Both the position numbers and the translations under genes were made by a program. Of a stretch of 64,000 bases of DNA, positions 45,826 through 55,082 are shown in pieces; within the stretch, counting starts at the first letter, position 1, and each line of letters opens with the position of its first letter. Origin of the DNA: Loktanella sp. (GTDB lineage Bacteria > Pseudomonadota > Alphaproteobacteria > Rhodobacterales > Rhodobacteraceae); contig JAFPBO010000013.1 in NCBI GenBank assembly GCA_017390475.1, positions 186,001 through 250,000 of the forward strand, read 5' to 3'. Under the pieces are notes generated by a model that saw only the letters and a list, made by a program, of their open reading frames with translations, was not told the DNA's origin and made no database searches.

Positions 45826-46005
45826 TGAAAATTCCTTTGGTCTTTGTTTTTTGCCGCAAAAAGCGTCTGTTTGCCGCAACAGCAGTTCTTGAGTTGTGCG
45901 TCAGGATATGGGACATGGGCGCAGCAAGACAATGGGATTCCGCCCGTAGCCCGAGCGGACAGACCGGGGCAGGTGCCGCAAGGTGCCAAGATGTTAGGGT
46001 AAGAT

Positions 46006-46833
46006 ATGCGACTGAACTCCTTTGCAACTTCTGTTTGGACCTCGCTGGGACTGATGCTGGCCGGGACGACTGCGATGGCGCAGCAAAATATTGGCCAGGA
46101 TCTGGAAGTCGTCGGCCAGCCGGTGAACGGTGCGATGGGGTTCCAGCCCTCGGCGACGGAATTGTCGCGGGATGTGGTCTGGTTGGACAATATGCTGCTG
46201 GTGATCATCACCGTGATCACGCTGTTTGTCACCGCCTTGCTGGCCTGGTGCATCATCCGCTACAATGCAAAGCGAAACCCGAACCCCGCGACCTTTACCC
46301 ATAATTCACCGCTGGAAATCACCTGGACCGTGGTGCCGATCGTCATTCTGGTCTTTATCGGGGCGTTTTCCTTGCCGGTTCTGTTCAAGCAGCAAGAAAT
46401 CCCCGAGGCTGATATCACAATCAAAGTGACCGGTTTCCAGTGGTACTGGGGCTATGAATATGTCGACGAAGGCGTCAGCTTTGACAGCTTTATGCTGACC
46501 CGCGATGAACTGGAACAGTTCGGCTATGAAGATCAGCACTATTTGTTGGCGACTGACACCGCTGTTGTTGTGCCGGTGGGCGCAACCGTGGTGATGCAGG
46601 TGACTGCCGCCGATGTGATCCATTCCTGGACGATCCCTGCCTTTGGCGTGAAACAGGATGCGATCCCCGGTCGTCTGGCCCAGCTGTGGTTTGCTGCAGA
46701 GCGTGAGGGTATCTATTTCGGCCAGTGTTCGGAGCTTTGCGGACAGGCACATGCCTATATGCCGATCACCGTGAAAGTGGTCAGCCAGGAAGTTTATGAC
46801 GCATGGCTGGCCGACGAACAGGGGCTGTCCTGA
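46006..46833 (+). CDS. coxB: Cytochrome c oxidase subunit II
   Basis: Subunit II of aa3-type cytochrome c oxidase carries the CuA centre that takes electrons from cytochrome c. The 275-residue product has a signal peptide (ending TTAMAQ) and two membrane helices (about 63-85 and 104-126). The periplasmic cupredoxin domain has the CuA ligands His in [15 protein letters not shown], and [12 protein letters not shown]. The aromatic patch WYWGYEY is present. It starts the coxB-ctaB-ctaG-coxC cluster. The subunit I gene (ctaD) is elsewhere, as in other Rhodobacteraceae. Confidence 0.97.
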   Translation: MRLNSFATSVWTSLGLMLAGTTAMAQQNIGQDLEVVGQPVNGAMGFQPSATELSRDVVWLDNMLLVIITVITLFVTALLAWCIIRYNAKRNPNPATFTHNSPLEITWTVVPIVILVFIGAFSLPVLFKQQEIPEADITIKVTGFQWYWGYEYVDEGVSFDSFMLTRDELEQFGYEDQHYLLATDTAVVVPVGATVVMQVTAADVIHSWTIPAFGVKQDAIPGRLAQLWFAAEREGIYFGQCSELCGQAHAYMPITVKVVSQEVYDAWLADEQGLS

Positions 46834-46839
46834 TCGCGT

Positions 46840-46861
46840 AGGGTGGTTCCTGAGCCACCCT
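46840..46861 (+). other. Hairpin after coxB
   Basis: AGGGTGG (46840-46846) pairs with CCACCCT (46855-46861) over an eight-base loop. It starts seven bases after the coxB stop and has no T-run. It may act as an attenuator or mRNA 3' stabiliser between coxB and ctaB. Confidence 0.5.
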
Positions 46862-46913
46862 GCAAGGTCCACAAGAGTGTGACCGGATTGCCCTTTGCCA
46901 AGACAGGTTGCAG

Positions 46914-47852
46914 ATGACAGATATCAGTGCCAATGACCGCAGCTACGAGGCCGGGATGGGTGATTACTTCGCCCTTCTGAAGCCGCGCGTGATGTCGCTT
47001 GTGGTATTCACCGCGCTGGTCGGGCTTTTGGTCGCCCCTGTGCCGGTGCATCCTTTTGTCGGCTTTGTCGCGATCCTGTGCATTGCGGTGGGGGCTGGGG
47101 CCTCTGGTGCGCTGAACATGTGGTGGGATGCCGATATCGATGCGGTGATGAAACGTACAGCGGGCCGCCCGATCCCGTCAGGCCGGGTTGCCCCGGGCGA
47201 GGCGTTGGGTATCGGCCTGGCGCTGTCCGGCTTTTCAATCGTGTTGCTGGCGCTGGCGACGAATTTTCTGGCTGCCGGTCTGCTGATCTTTACGATTTTT
47301 TTCTATCTGGTCATCTATTCGATGTGGCTGAAGCGGGCGACGCCGCAGAATATCGTCATTGGCGGTGCGGCCGGGGCCTTTCCCCCGATGATCGGCTGGG
47401 CCGTTGCCACGGGCGGGGTCAGTATTGAATCGCTTTTGATGTTCGCGCTGATCTTTATGTGGACGCCGCCGCATTTCTGGGCGCTCGCGCTGTTCGTGAA
47501 ATCCGACTATGGGCGCGCCGGCGTGCCGATGCTGACTGAAACCCATGGTCGCGATGCGACCCGCAAACAGGTGCTGATCTATACATTGCTGCTGGTGCCG
47601 GTGGCGTTGGGCCTTGGACTGACCTCAATTGGTGGGCCATTCTACATGGCTGTGGCCGTGGCAATGAATGCCTGGTTCCTGAAAGGGGCGTTTGATATCT
47701 GGCGGCGCGACGATGCTGCCTGCGAAGCCGACAAACATCGGGTCGAAATCAACGTTTTCAAAGTATCGCTTTATTATCTGTTCGCGCATTTTGGTGCGCT
47801 TTTGGCCGAGGCCGCGTTGCGGCTGTACGGCATAGGAGGCTGGTCATGGTGA
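46914..47852 (+). CDS. ctaB: Protoheme IX farnesyltransferase (heme O synthase) CtaB
   Basis: CtaB adds a farnesyl group to heme B, making heme O on the way to heme A for aa3 oxidase. The 312-residue membrane protein has about nine helices. The UbiA prenyltransferase motifs are [19 protein letters not shown] (Asp-rich site) and [23 protein letters not shown] 46914 ([14 protein letters not shown]) is preferred to the in-frame TTG at 46908 because AGACAGG then lies at good distance. It overlaps the next gene by seven bases. Confidence 0.96.
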   Translation: MTDISANDRSYEAGMGDYFALLKPRVMSLVVFTALVGLLVAPVPVHPFVGFVAILCIAVGAGASGALNMWWDADIDAVMKRTAGRPIPSGRVAPGEALGIGLALSGFSIVLLALATNFLAAGLLIFTIFFYLVIYSMWLKRATPQNIVIGGAAGAFPPMIGWAVATGGVSIESLLMFALIFMWTPPHFWALALFVKSDYGRAGVPMLTETHGRDATRKQVLIYTLLLVPVALGLGLTSIGGPFYMAVAVAMNAWFLKGAFDIWRRDDAACEADKHRVEINVFKVSLYYLFAHFGALLAEAALRLYGIGGWSW

Positions 47853-48052
47853 TCCGCGTAGAACATGAACTGCATGAACGCCGCCGTGGGCGGAACACCG
47901 GGGTTGGGTTGCTGCTGGTCGGCTTTATCGCTATCGTCTTTGGCTTGACCGTGGTCAAAGTCCTGCAACTGGATGATATTCGGGAATTTGAAACCTTTGA
48001 CCATGTTGTGCGCCCACAGCTGGTCCCCGAGCCGGAGGTGATGGAACAATGA
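47846..48052 (+). CDS. Small membrane protein of the cox cluster (CoxF-like)
   Basis: The 68-residue product ([17 protein letters not shown]) has a basic N-terminus, one membrane helix (about 19-41, [21 protein letters not shown]) and an acidic C-terminus (PEPEVMEQ). Its start lies inside the last codons of ctaB and its stop overlaps the ctaG start by four bases, so it is coupled on both sides. Short proteins at this place between ctaB and ctaG occur in other alphaproteobacterial cox clusters and are sometimes called CoxF. The role is unproven; oxidase assembly is likely by context. Confidence 0.8.
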   Translation: MVIRVEHELHERRRGRNTGVGLLLVGFIAIVFGLTVVKVLQLDDIREFETFDHVVRPQLVPEPEVMEQ

Positions 48053-48663
48053 AACTCTTTCCCCGCTTGACCGGTAAAAACCGCACGGCAGCGCAGGCTG
48101 CTGGCGTTGTGGTGTTGATGGGGTCGCTGGCTTGGGCCTCTGTGCCGTTTTATGACTGGTTCTGCCGGGTCACCGGTTTTGGTGGCACAACCAGTGTTGC
48201 GCTTGGCGACAGTGATCTGATCCTTGATCAGACGATCAAGGTCCGGTTCGATGCGTCACTGGCGCGCGACATGCCCTGGACTTTCACCCCGGTCCAGCGT
48301 GAGGTCGAACTACGGATCGGCGAAACCGCTTTGGTGTTTTACGAGGCGCATAACCCGCTTGACGTACCCATTGCCGGGCAGGCGGCCTATAACGTCACGC
48401 CGTTCGAGGCAGGGGGCTTTTTTGACAAGATCGATTGTTTCTGTTTCACCCAGCAAGTTCTGGCACCGGGCGAGACGGTGTTGATGCCGGTCAGCTTTTT
48501 CGTGGACCCGGCCATTGTGAATGACCGCGAAGGCAAATTCGTGCATACGATCACACTCAGCTACACTTTCTATGAAATCGACGTGCCGTCTGATTATGTT
48601 CAGGCCGCTGGCGATGTCACTGCTTTGACACCGGCGACACAAACCGCCATAGACACGTATTAA
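48049..48663 (+). CDS. ctaG: Cytochrome c oxidase assembly protein CtaG (Cox11)
   Basis: CtaG/Cox11 delivers copper to the CuB site of subunit I. The 204-residue product has an N-terminal membrane helix (about 17-36) followed by WASVPFYDWFCRVTGFGGTT. The periplasmic Ig-like domain has the copper motif CFCF in KIDCFCFTQQVLAPGE and the family segment VDPAIVNDREGKFVHTITLS. It overlaps the preceding small gene by four bases and is followed by coxC after 25 bases. Confidence 0.96.
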   Translation: MKLFPRLTGKNRTAAQAAGVVVLMGSLAWASVPFYDWFCRVTGFGGTTSVALGDSDLILDQTIKVRFDASLARDMPWTFTPVQREVELRIGETALVFYEAHNPLDVPIAGQAAYNVTPFEAGGFFDKIDCFCFTQQVLAPGETVLMPVSFFVDPAIVNDREGKFVHTITLSYTFYEIDVPSDYVQAAGDVTALTPATQTAIDTY

Positions 48664-48688
48664 AGACAGCCGATAGGGAACGCACCAG

Positions 48689-49492
48689 ATGGCCCATACC
48701 AAAGACCACGATTACCATATTCTGCCACCCTCCGTCTGGCCTTTCATCGCCGGGCTTGGGGCTTTTGTCATGCTCTTTGGCGCTGTGCTGTGGATGCATG
48801 GATCGGGTCCCTGGATCTTCCTGATGGGGCTGATCGCCGTGCTTTACGTCATGTATGCGTGGTTTGCCGATATGGTCGCTGAAAGCCGCGCAGGCGATCA
48901 CACGCCGGTGGTGCGGATCGGCCTGCGTTACGGTTTCATCATGTTCATCATGTCCGAGGTGATGTTCTTTGCGGCATGGTTCTGGTCGTTCTTCAAACAC
49001 CAGATGTACCCGATGGAAACCTATTTTGGCACCGAATATGTCAAGCCAGAGATCTATGCGATCGACCCCTTTGGCCTGCCGCTGATCAATACGCTGCTTT
49101 TGCTGATTTCGGGCTGTGCGGCGACCTGGGCACACCATGCGCTGGTCCATGAGAACAACCGCAAAGACCTGAAAATGGGTCTGATTCTGGCGATTGTCTT
49201 TGGTGTGATCTTCACGGGCTTCCAAGCTTATGAATATTACATTCTGGTCACACAGGACGGATATACATTCGGTGGCGAGATTCATTACGCCAACTTCTTC
49301 ATGGCGACAGGTTTCCACGGCGCGCATGTGGTGATCGGTGCGATTTTCCTGCTGGTCTGTCTGCTCCGGGCTGAACGCGGCGATTTCACCCCGGAAAAGC
49401 ATGTCGGATTCGAAGCGGCGATCTGGTACTGGCACTTTGTTGATGTGGTCTGGTTGTTCCTGTTTGCTGCGATCTATATCTGGGGCGCGTAA
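48689..49492 (+). CDS. coxC: Cytochrome c oxidase subunit III
   Basis: Subunit III stabilises aa3 oxidase and supports proton uptake. The 267-residue product has seven membrane helices. Signature segments are [57 protein letters not shown] and [18 protein letters not shown], the last with the conserved His. Its stop codon lies at the edge of an imperfect palindrome, and a strong terminator follows, closing the cox transcript before surf1. Confidence 0.97.
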   Translation: MAHTKDHDYHILPPSVWPFIAGLGAFVMLFGAVLWMHGSGPWIFLMGLIAVLYVMYAWFADMVAESRAGDHTPVVRIGLRYGFIMFIMSEVMFFAAWFWSFFKHQMYPMETYFGTEYVKPEIYAIDPFGLPLINTLLLLISGCAATWAHHALVHENNRKDLKMGLILAIVFGVIFTGFQAYEYYILVTQDGYTFGGEIHYANFFMATGFHGAHVVIGAIFLLVCLLRAERGDFTPEKHVGFEAAIWYWHFVDVVWLFLFAAIYIWGA

Positions 49493-49494
49493 GC

Positions 49495-49508
49495 CGGGGT
49501 GAACCCCG
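49495..49508 (+). other. Short hairpin directly after coxC
   Basis: CGGGGT (49495-49500) and ACCCCG (49503-49508) are perfect complements two bases apart. Weaker pairing of GTA and TAC on either side (49489-49514 region) extends it across the coxC stop codon. It lies 16 bases before the main terminator and has no T-run of its own. Confidence 0.5.
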
Positions 49509-49523
49509 ACCTACCCAAACGAT

Positions 49524-49550
49524 AAACGCGCGGCATCCCCGCGCGTTTTT
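49524..49550 (+). terminator. Rho-independent terminator of the cox cluster
   Basis: AAACGCGCGG (49524-49533) pairs with CCGCGCGTTT (49539-49548) around a five-base loop, ending in TTTTT. It sits 31 bases after the coxC stop and only 16 bases before surf1, so surf1 either depends on read-through or has a promoter overlapping this region. Confidence 0.9.
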
Positions 49551-49565
49551 CCTTCAAGGCGGATC

Positions 49566-50246
49566 ATGCTGCGTAAAGTCCTTTTCCCATTGCTGTTGGG
49601 CCTTGCTGGTTGTGGGGTGCTGATCTGGCTTGGTCTGTGGCAAGTGGACCGGCTGGCGTGGAAAGAAGGCATTCTCGACAATATCAACGCAAGGATCGCC
49701 GCTGATCCGCAGCCGTTCCGCATAGATGTGACGGAAGAGGCTGACGAATATCGCCCTGTTACTCTGTCTGGCGCACCTACGGGGCCGGAATTGCATGTGC
49801 TGGTGTCCGGCACCTCTGCTGGCACCGGCTACCGCGTCATTTCACGGTTTGAGACGGATGATGGGCTGGCGATCCTGCTGGATCAGGGGCTACTGCCGCT
49901 GGAAGGCAAAGATGCCGCGCCGCTGCTGGCGCCGATGCAGGTGACTGGCACCTTGCTTTGGCCTGATGATCAGAACAGCAATACGCCGGACCCTGATCTG
50001 GGCCGCAACATCTGGTTCGCGCGCAATGTGGATACGATGGCGGCTGCGCTTGATACCTTGCCGCTGATGGTGGTGGTGTCCGAGGCGACGCCTGCCGATC
50101 CGCGCCTGACCGCCTTGCCGGTGACCACGGCCAATATTGCCAACGACCATCTGAATTATGCGATCACATGGTTCTTGCTGGCGATTGTCTGGGCCATTAT
50201 GACGCTGTTTCTGATCCGCCGCACCTTACGGACAAAGGATATCTGA
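49566..50246 (+). CDS. SURF1-family oxidase assembly protein
   Basis: Surf1 proteins help insert heme A into subunit I of aa3 oxidase. The 226-residue product has the two-helix topology, N-terminal (about 5-24, VLFPLLLGLAGCGVLIWLGL) and C-terminal (about 199-219, YAITWFLLAIVWAIMTLFL). The periplasmic domain between has the family motifs GLWQVDRLAWKE, YRPVTLSG and NDHLNYAITWF. It lies just beyond the cox terminator and directly upstream of thrC. Confidence 0.92.
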   Translation: MLRKVLFPLLLGLAGCGVLIWLGLWQVDRLAWKEGILDNINARIAADPQPFRIDVTEEADEYRPVTLSGAPTGPELHVLVSGTSAGTGYRVISRFETDDGLAILLDQGLLPLEGKDAAPLLAPMQVTGTLLWPDDQNSNTPDPDLGRNIWFARNVDTMAAALDTLPLMVVVSEATPADPRLTALPVTTANIANDHLNYAITWFLLAIVWAIMTLFLIRRTLRTKDI

Positions 50247-50249
50247 GTG

Positions 50250-51635
50250 ATGCGCTATATCTCGACCCGCGGCACGGCCCCCGTGCTGACATTCGAACAG
50301 GCGATGCTGACCGGATTGGCGCGCGATGGCGGGCTCTATCTGCCCGAGGATATTCCGACGCTGACCTATCCGCAGATCGCGGCCATGGCGGGAAAATCCT
50401 ATGAAGAAGTCGCTTTCGAGGTGATGCGGCCCTTCATCGGCGACACATTCACCGATGCAGAGTTCAAGGACCTGATCGCGCGCGCCTATGCCGGTTTCGG
50501 CCATGCCGCCCGCGCACCTTTGGTGCAGGTGGACAGCAATCATTACCTGCTGGAGTTGTTCCACGGCCCGACCCTGGCGTTCAAGGATTTCGCCATGCAG
50601 CTGATCGGCCAGTTGTTTCAGGCCGCTTTGACCCGGTCCGGCGACCGTGTGACCATCGTTGGGGCCACATCGGGTGACACCGGATCAGCGGCGATCGAGG
50701 CGTTTCGCGGGCTGAAGGCTGTCGATGTCATCATCCTCTACCCGCACGGCCGCGTGTCCGAAGTGCAGCGCCGCCAGATGACCACGCCGGTCGAGGCGAA
50801 TGTCCATGCGCTCGCCATTGATGGTGATTTCGACGATTGTCAGGCGCTGGTGAAGGATATGTTCAACGATTTCGCCTTTCGCGATGACGTGCGGCTGGCG
50901 GGTGTGAATTCGATTAATTGGGGCCGCGTGCTGGCGCAGGTGGTCTATTATTTCACCGCCGCCGTCAGCCTCGGCGCGCCGCATAGGCCCGTGAGTTTCA
51001 CGGTGCCGACGGGAAATTTCGGCGACATCTTTGCGGGGTTCATCGCCAAACAGATGGGCCTGCCGATTGCCGATCTGGTCGTGGCGACCAACCGCAATGA
51101 CATCCTGCACCGGACCTTGCTGACGGGGGCCTATACCAAAGAAGGCGTCACCCCCACGATCAGCCCGTCGATGGATATTCAGGTCAGTTCCAACTTTGAA
51201 CGGGCCTTGTTCTATGCCTATGGGCAAGATGGTGCTGCGGTGGCGGGTCAGATGGATGATCTGAAACAGGGCGGCTTTACGATTTCGCAAGGTGCTTATG
51301 AGATGTTGAAATCTACTTTCAAATCCGGGCGCGCGTCAGAGGAAGAGACATCTGCCACGATCAAAGCCTATCACGCAAACCACGGCGAATTGATCTGCCC
51401 GCACACGGCTGTCGGCGCGCATGTGGCGCAAAGCCATCTGGGTGATGTGCCTATGGTCACGCTGGCCACGGCACACCCGGCGAAATTCCCCGATGCGGTC
51501 AAGGCGGCATCGGGCATTTCCGCACCATTGCCTGCGCGGATGGCGGACTTGTATGACCGCCCCGAACGGGTCACACGTGTCGCGGGCGATCTTGCGGCAG
51601 TGCAAAACGTCATCAAGGAACGGATCACAGCTTGA
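50250..51635 (+). CDS. thrC: Threonine synthase
   Basis: ThrC is a PLP enzyme that converts O-phosphohomoserine to threonine. The 461-residue product has the N-terminal MRYISTRG and ARDGGLYLPE. The PLP-lysine site is HGPTLAFKDFAMQL and the phosphate-binding loop is ATSGDTGSAAIEAF. ATG 50250 is given; the GTG at 50247 is also in frame and AAAGGA upstream would suit either. Its stop overlaps the TTG start of the M16 peptidase. The other threonine genes (hom, thrB) are absent, though lysC lies further along. Confidence 0.96.
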   Translation: MRYISTRGTAPVLTFEQAMLTGLARDGGLYLPEDIPTLTYPQIAAMAGKSYEEVAFEVMRPFIGDTFTDAEFKDLIARAYAGFGHAARAPLVQVDSNHYLLELFHGPTLAFKDFAMQLIGQLFQAALTRSGDRVTIVGATSGDTGSAAIEAFRGLKAVDVIILYPHGRVSEVQRRQMTTPVEANVHALAIDGDFDDCQALVKDMFNDFAFRDDVRLAGVNSINWGRVLAQVVYYFTAAVSLGAPHRPVSFTVPTGNFGDIFAGFIAKQMGLPIADLVVATNRNDILHRTLLTGAYTKEGVTPTISPSMDIQVSSNFERALFYAYGQDGAAVAGQMDDLKQGGFTISQGAYEMLKSTFKSGRASEEETSATIKAYHANHGELICPHTAVGAHVAQSHLGDVPMVTLATAHPAKFPDAVKAASGISAPLPARMADLYDRPERVTRVAGDLAAVQNVIKERITA

Positions 51636-52900
51636 CCATTCAACAGCATACTTTGTCCAACGGGCTGCGCATCATCACCGAACAGATGCCGGGCCTGAAA
51701 TCGACCAGCATCGGCATTTGGGTGCTGGCCGGTGGACGCCACGAACGGATTGAACAGAACGGCATCGCGCATTTTCTGGAACATATGGCGTTCAAAGGGA
51801 CGAAAACCCGCACGGCGTTGCAGATCGCCGAACAGATCGAGGATGTGGGTGGCTATATCAACGCCTATACCAGCCGCGAAATGACCGCCTATTATGCCCG
51901 GGTGCTGGAAGATGATGTGGCGCTTGGCCTTGATATCATCTCTGACATCCTGCTGAATCCGCTGTTCGACGAATCCGAGATCGAGGTCGAACGCGGCGTG
52001 ATCCTGCAGGAAATCGGCCAGACTTTGGACACGCCTGACGACATCATCTTCGACTGGTTGCAGGAAGAAGCCTATCCTGACCAACCGCTTGGCCGTTCAA
52101 TCCTTGGCCCTGCCGAGAAGGTCAGCGGTTTTGGCCGGGGCGATCTGGACCGTTTCGTCGGTGAACATTACGGGCCGAACCAGATGATCCTGTCCGCCGC
52201 CGGTGCAGTCGATCACGATGCTATCGTGCGGCAGGCTGAGGCAACATTCGGCCATCTGCCGCGCGTCTCCCGCGCGCCCGGCCTGTTGCAGCCTGCGCAT
52301 TTCCGCGGCGGCGAACGGCGCGAGACCAAGGCGCTGGAACAGGTGCATTTCGCGCTGGCGCTGGAAGGGCCGACTTATACCGACCCCGCGATCTATACCG
52401 CGCAGATCTATGCCACCGCATTGGGTGGCGGCATGTCCTCGCGCCTGTTTCAGGAAATCCGCGAAAACCGTGGGCTGTGCTATACGATCTTTGCGCAGGC
52501 GGGGGCCTATGAAGATACCGGCATGACGACGATCTATGCCGGGACCAGCGCTGAACAGATCGCCGAACTGACACATGTCACGGTTGATGAGATGAAGCGC
52601 GCCGCCGATGACATGTCCGACGCTGAAGTCGCGCGCGCCCGCGCCCAGATGAAGGCGGGCATGTTGATGGGGCTGGAAAGCCCGTCGAACCGCGCCGAAC
52701 GTCTGGCACGGCTGTTGTCGATCTGGGGCCGGATTCCGGGGATCGAGGAAACGATTGACCATATCGACAATGTCACCACGGCGGATGTGAAAACCTTTGC
52801 CGCGCAGATGGCCGGGCAGGCGGGCACCGCGATGGCGCTTTACGGCCCCGCTGATCAGGCCCCGACGCTGGAGGCGTTGAAAGCACGGCTTGCCGCGTAA
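51632..52900 (+). CDS. M16 family zinc peptidase (PqqL/mitochondrial processing peptidase-like)
   Basis: M16B peptidases are clam-shell zinc proteases related to the beta subunit of mitochondrial processing peptidase. The 422-residue product has the inverted zinc motif HFLEH (47-51, in GIAHFLEHMAFKGT), the distal Glu in EVERGVILQEIGQ and the Arg/Tyr pair region SSRLFQEIRENRGLCYTI. The start is TTG at 51632, within the thrC stop (TTGA), so translation is coupled. Location is probably cytoplasmic, since there is no signal peptide. The natural substrate is unknown. Confidence 0.93.
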   Translation: MTIQQHTLSNGLRIITEQMPGLKSTSIGIWVLAGGRHERIEQNGIAHFLEHMAFKGTKTRTALQIAEQIEDVGGYINAYTSREMTAYYARVLEDDVALGLDIISDILLNPLFDESEIEVERGVILQEIGQTLDTPDDIIFDWLQEEAYPDQPLGRSILGPAEKVSGFGRGDLDRFVGEHYGPNQMILSAAGAVDHDAIVRQAEATFGHLPRVSRAPGLLQPAHFRGGERRETKALEQVHFALALEGPTYTDPAIYTAQIYATALGGGMSSRLFQEIRENRGLCYTIFAQAGAYEDTGMTTIYAGTSAEQIAELTHVTVDEMKRAADDMSDAEVARARAQMKAGMLMGLESPSNRAERLARLLSIWGRIPGIEETIDHIDNVTTADVKTFAAQMAGQAGTAMALYGPADQAPTLEALKARLAA

Positions 52901-53484
52901 TGTTGGGGATCAAGCGCAAGGTCAGGATTGAAACTGAACGGCTGACCCTGCGCCCCCCGATGCATACCGACTTTCGCGCCTGGGCCGCATTGCGGCAGGC
53001 AAGTGCGGATTTTCTGGTGCCGTGGGAACCCAGCTGGGCGGCCGATCATCTGTCGCGCAAGGGGTTTACCAATCGGGTCTATTGGGCGCAGCGCTCCATC
53101 GCGCATGGCACAGCCTTGCCCCTGTTCCTGATCCGCCGGTCGGATGAAGCGCTTTTAGGGGCAATTACGTTGGACCACATCAAACGGGGTCCTGCGCAAT
53201 CGGGGATCACCGGTTACTGGATCGGCGCGCCCTATGCCCGCAATGGCTACATGCGCGAGGCGGTCAAGGCCGTGGTGCATCACGCATTCACCACGCTCGA
53301 CCTCAGCCGGATCGAGGCGGGGTGTCTGCCGGAAAACACGCCCTCGCGGAAGCTGTTGGAACAATGCGGCTATAAATACGAAGGTGTCGCGCAAAGCTAT
53401 CTGCAGATCAACGGGCGCTGGCGCAACCATGTGCTTTACGCAAATCTGCGCCATGACAGGCGCGGCAAGACGGATGTGGGCTAA
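52900..53484 (+). CDS. GNAT acetyltransferase, RimJ/RimL type
   Basis: RimJ/RimL-type enzymes acetylate protein N-termini, notably of ribosomal proteins. The 194-residue product has the N-terminal TERLTLRPPMHTDFRAWAAL and the acetyl-CoA fold GYWIGAPYARNGYMREAVKA. A typical C-terminal segment is NTPSRKLLEQCGYKYEGVAQ. It begins in a TAATG overlap with the M16 peptidase gene. RimJ is the closest named type by its WRNHVLYA ending; the actual substrate is unknown. Confidence 0.88.
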   Translation: MLGIKRKVRIETERLTLRPPMHTDFRAWAALRQASADFLVPWEPSWAADHLSRKGFTNRVYWAQRSIAHGTALPLFLIRRSDEALLGAITLDHIKRGPAQSGITGYWIGAPYARNGYMREAVKAVVHHAFTTLDLSRIEAGCLPENTPSRKLLEQCGYKYEGVAQSYLQINGRWRNHVLYANLRHDRRGKTDVG

Positions 53485-53487
53485 GTA

Positions 53488-54900
53488 ATGCTGAATGCGG
53501 TGACAGATGATTTTGTGGATCACCTGCGCGGTACTCTGGATGCGGCGGCGTTCAAGCAAGACACAGCGTCCTATTTCACCGAACCGCGTGGCCGTTGGCA
53601 CGGGCAGGGGCTGGTCGTGGCCCCCGCCGATACGGATGCTGTCGCTGCTGTCGTGAAAGCCTGCGCTGAGGCGCGGATCGGCATCGTCCCCTATAGCGGC
53701 GGCACCGGGCTGGTGGGCGGGCAGGTGATGCCGGATGGCCCGGCCCCGGTGGTGCTGTCGCTGGAACGGCTGAACAGGATTCGTGCGATCTATCCGTCTG
53801 AAAACGTGCTGGTCTGCGATGCAGGCGTCATCCTTGCCAATGTCCAGCAGGCCGCGATGGATGTGGATCGGCTGTTCCCGCTGTCGCTGGCCTCGGAAGG
53901 GTCTGCCCGGATTGGCGGGTTGCTTGCGACCAATGCAGGTGGAGTCAATGTTCTGCGCTATGGCAATGCCCGCGCGCTCTGTTTGGGGCTGGAGGTCGTG
54001 CGCCCGGATGGCACGATCTGGCATGGGCTGACGCGGCTGCGCAAGGACAACACTGGTTATGATCTGCGCAATCTGATGATCGGGGCGGAGGGGACTTTGG
54101 GCATCATTTCCGCCGCTGCCCTGCGGTTGGTGCCGCGCCCGGCAAAGGTGGGGGCGGCGATGCTGGCGGTTTCATCGCCCCAAGCCGCGCTGGATCTGCT
54201 GGCGTTGGCGGGCAGCCACATTGGCGACGGCGTGCAGGCGTTTGAGCTGATCCACCGGCAAGGGTTCGACTTTCTGGCCGAGGTCGGGCCGGACCTGCGG
54301 CAACCCTTTGAAACTATCCCCGAATGGAGCGTGCTGATCGATCTGGGCCTGCCCGCAGGCGGCGATCCGGATGCGGCTTTGGAAAACCTGTTCGCCGCCG
54401 CATTCGAGGCAGACTTGGTCACGGACGGCGTCATCGCGCAATCAGTCGCGCAACGGCAGGCGCTGTGGGATATCCGCGAAAACATCCCCGAGGCGAATCG
54501 CCGGATCGGGTCGATCTCGTCGCATGATATCGCGCTGCCGCTAAGTGCTGTGCCGGATTTCATCGCGCAAGCTGGCGCCGCCTTGCGGGAATTGGGCGAT
54601 CTGCGGATCAATTGTTTCGGCCATCTGGGTGACGGCAACCTGCATTACAACCTTTTCCCGGCAGCGGGGCGGCAGCGCGATGATTATGATGCGGTCAAGG
54701 CTGACGCGGTCCGCGTGATCTATGATCTGGTCGCGGCCTTGGACGGGTCCTTCAGCGCCGAACATGGCGTCGGTCGTCTGAAAGTGGCTGATCTGGAACA
54801 TTACGGCGACCCGGTGAAACTGGCGATGCTGCGCGCGATCAAGCAGGCGTTGGACCCTTTGGGGATCATGAACCCTGGCGCTGTGCTGCGTGAGGGATAG
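53488..54900 (+). CDS. FAD-linked D-2-hydroxyacid dehydrogenase (GlcD/D2HGDH family)
   Basis: These flavoenzymes oxidise D-2-hydroxy acids such as D-2-hydroxyglutarate, D-lactate or glycolate. The 470-residue product has the VAO-type FAD site PYSGGTGLVGGQ, LLATNAGGVNVLRYG, NTGYDLRNLMIGAEGTLG and the C-terminal catalytic part NCFGHLGDGNLHYN and FSAEHGVGRLK. The His/Glu residues of the metal/substrate site are present. It lies four bases after the GNAT gene. No GlcE/GlcF partner is encoded nearby, so a D2HGDH or D-lactate type is more likely than glycolate oxidase. Confidence 0.92.
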   Translation: MLNAVTDDFVDHLRGTLDAAAFKQDTASYFTEPRGRWHGQGLVVAPADTDAVAAVVKACAEARIGIVPYSGGTGLVGGQVMPDGPAPVVLSLERLNRIRAIYPSENVLVCDAGVILANVQQAAMDVDRLFPLSLASEGSARIGGLLATNAGGVNVLRYGNARALCLGLEVVRPDGTIWHGLTRLRKDNTGYDLRNLMIGAEGTLGIISAAALRLVPRPAKVGAAMLAVSSPQAALDLLALAGSHIGDGVQAFELIHRQGFDFLAEVGPDLRQPFETIPEWSVLIDLGLPAGGDPDAALENLFAAAFEADLVTDGVIAQSVAQRQALWDIRENIPEANRRIGSISSHDIALPLSAVPDFIAQAGAALRELGDLRINCFGHLGDGNLHYNLFPAAGRQRDDYDAVKADAVRVIYDLVAALDGSFSAEHGVGRLKVADLEHYGDPVKLAMLRAIKQALDPLGIMNPGAVLREG

Positions 54901-54914
54901 ACCTGTGGCGCCGC

Positions 54915-54947
54915 GCCTCCGGCGGGAGTATTTTTGGAAAAAAGAAG
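54915..54947 (+). repeat. 3'-end repeat element, copy D
   Basis: The 33 bases read GCCTCCGGCGGGAGTATTTT then TGGAAAAAAGAAG. CTCC and GGAG can pair over a four-base loop and are followed by TATTTTT, so it resembles a short terminator. It lies 14 bases after the stop of the GlcD-type gene. It forms an inverted pair with copy E. Confidence 0.75.
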
Positions 54948-54981
54948 TTGTTAAGAACGATGCGCTATCCAGATGCCACGG

Positions 54982-55053
54982 TACAGGCTGGAGAGTCGAT
55001 GACCGTGAAATGAGAAGACGCCAGATCCCGGACCTTAGCCGGGTCAGCCTGTA
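54982..55053. other. Foldable segment between convergent genes, candidate small RNA
   Basis: TACAGGCTG (54982-54990) and CAGCCTGTA (55045-55053) are perfect 9-base complements. Within them CCCGG-ACCTTAG-CCGGG (55027-55043) forms an inner hairpin next to the outer stem. The segment lies in the 223-base gap between the GlcD-type gene and apt, framed by opposed copies D and E of the 3'-end element. No promoter could be identified on either strand, and it may simply be a structured joint 3' region. Confidence 0.35.
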
Positions 55054-55082
55054 GCGGGCAGCGGGGTCGGGCGCGCTTTTTA

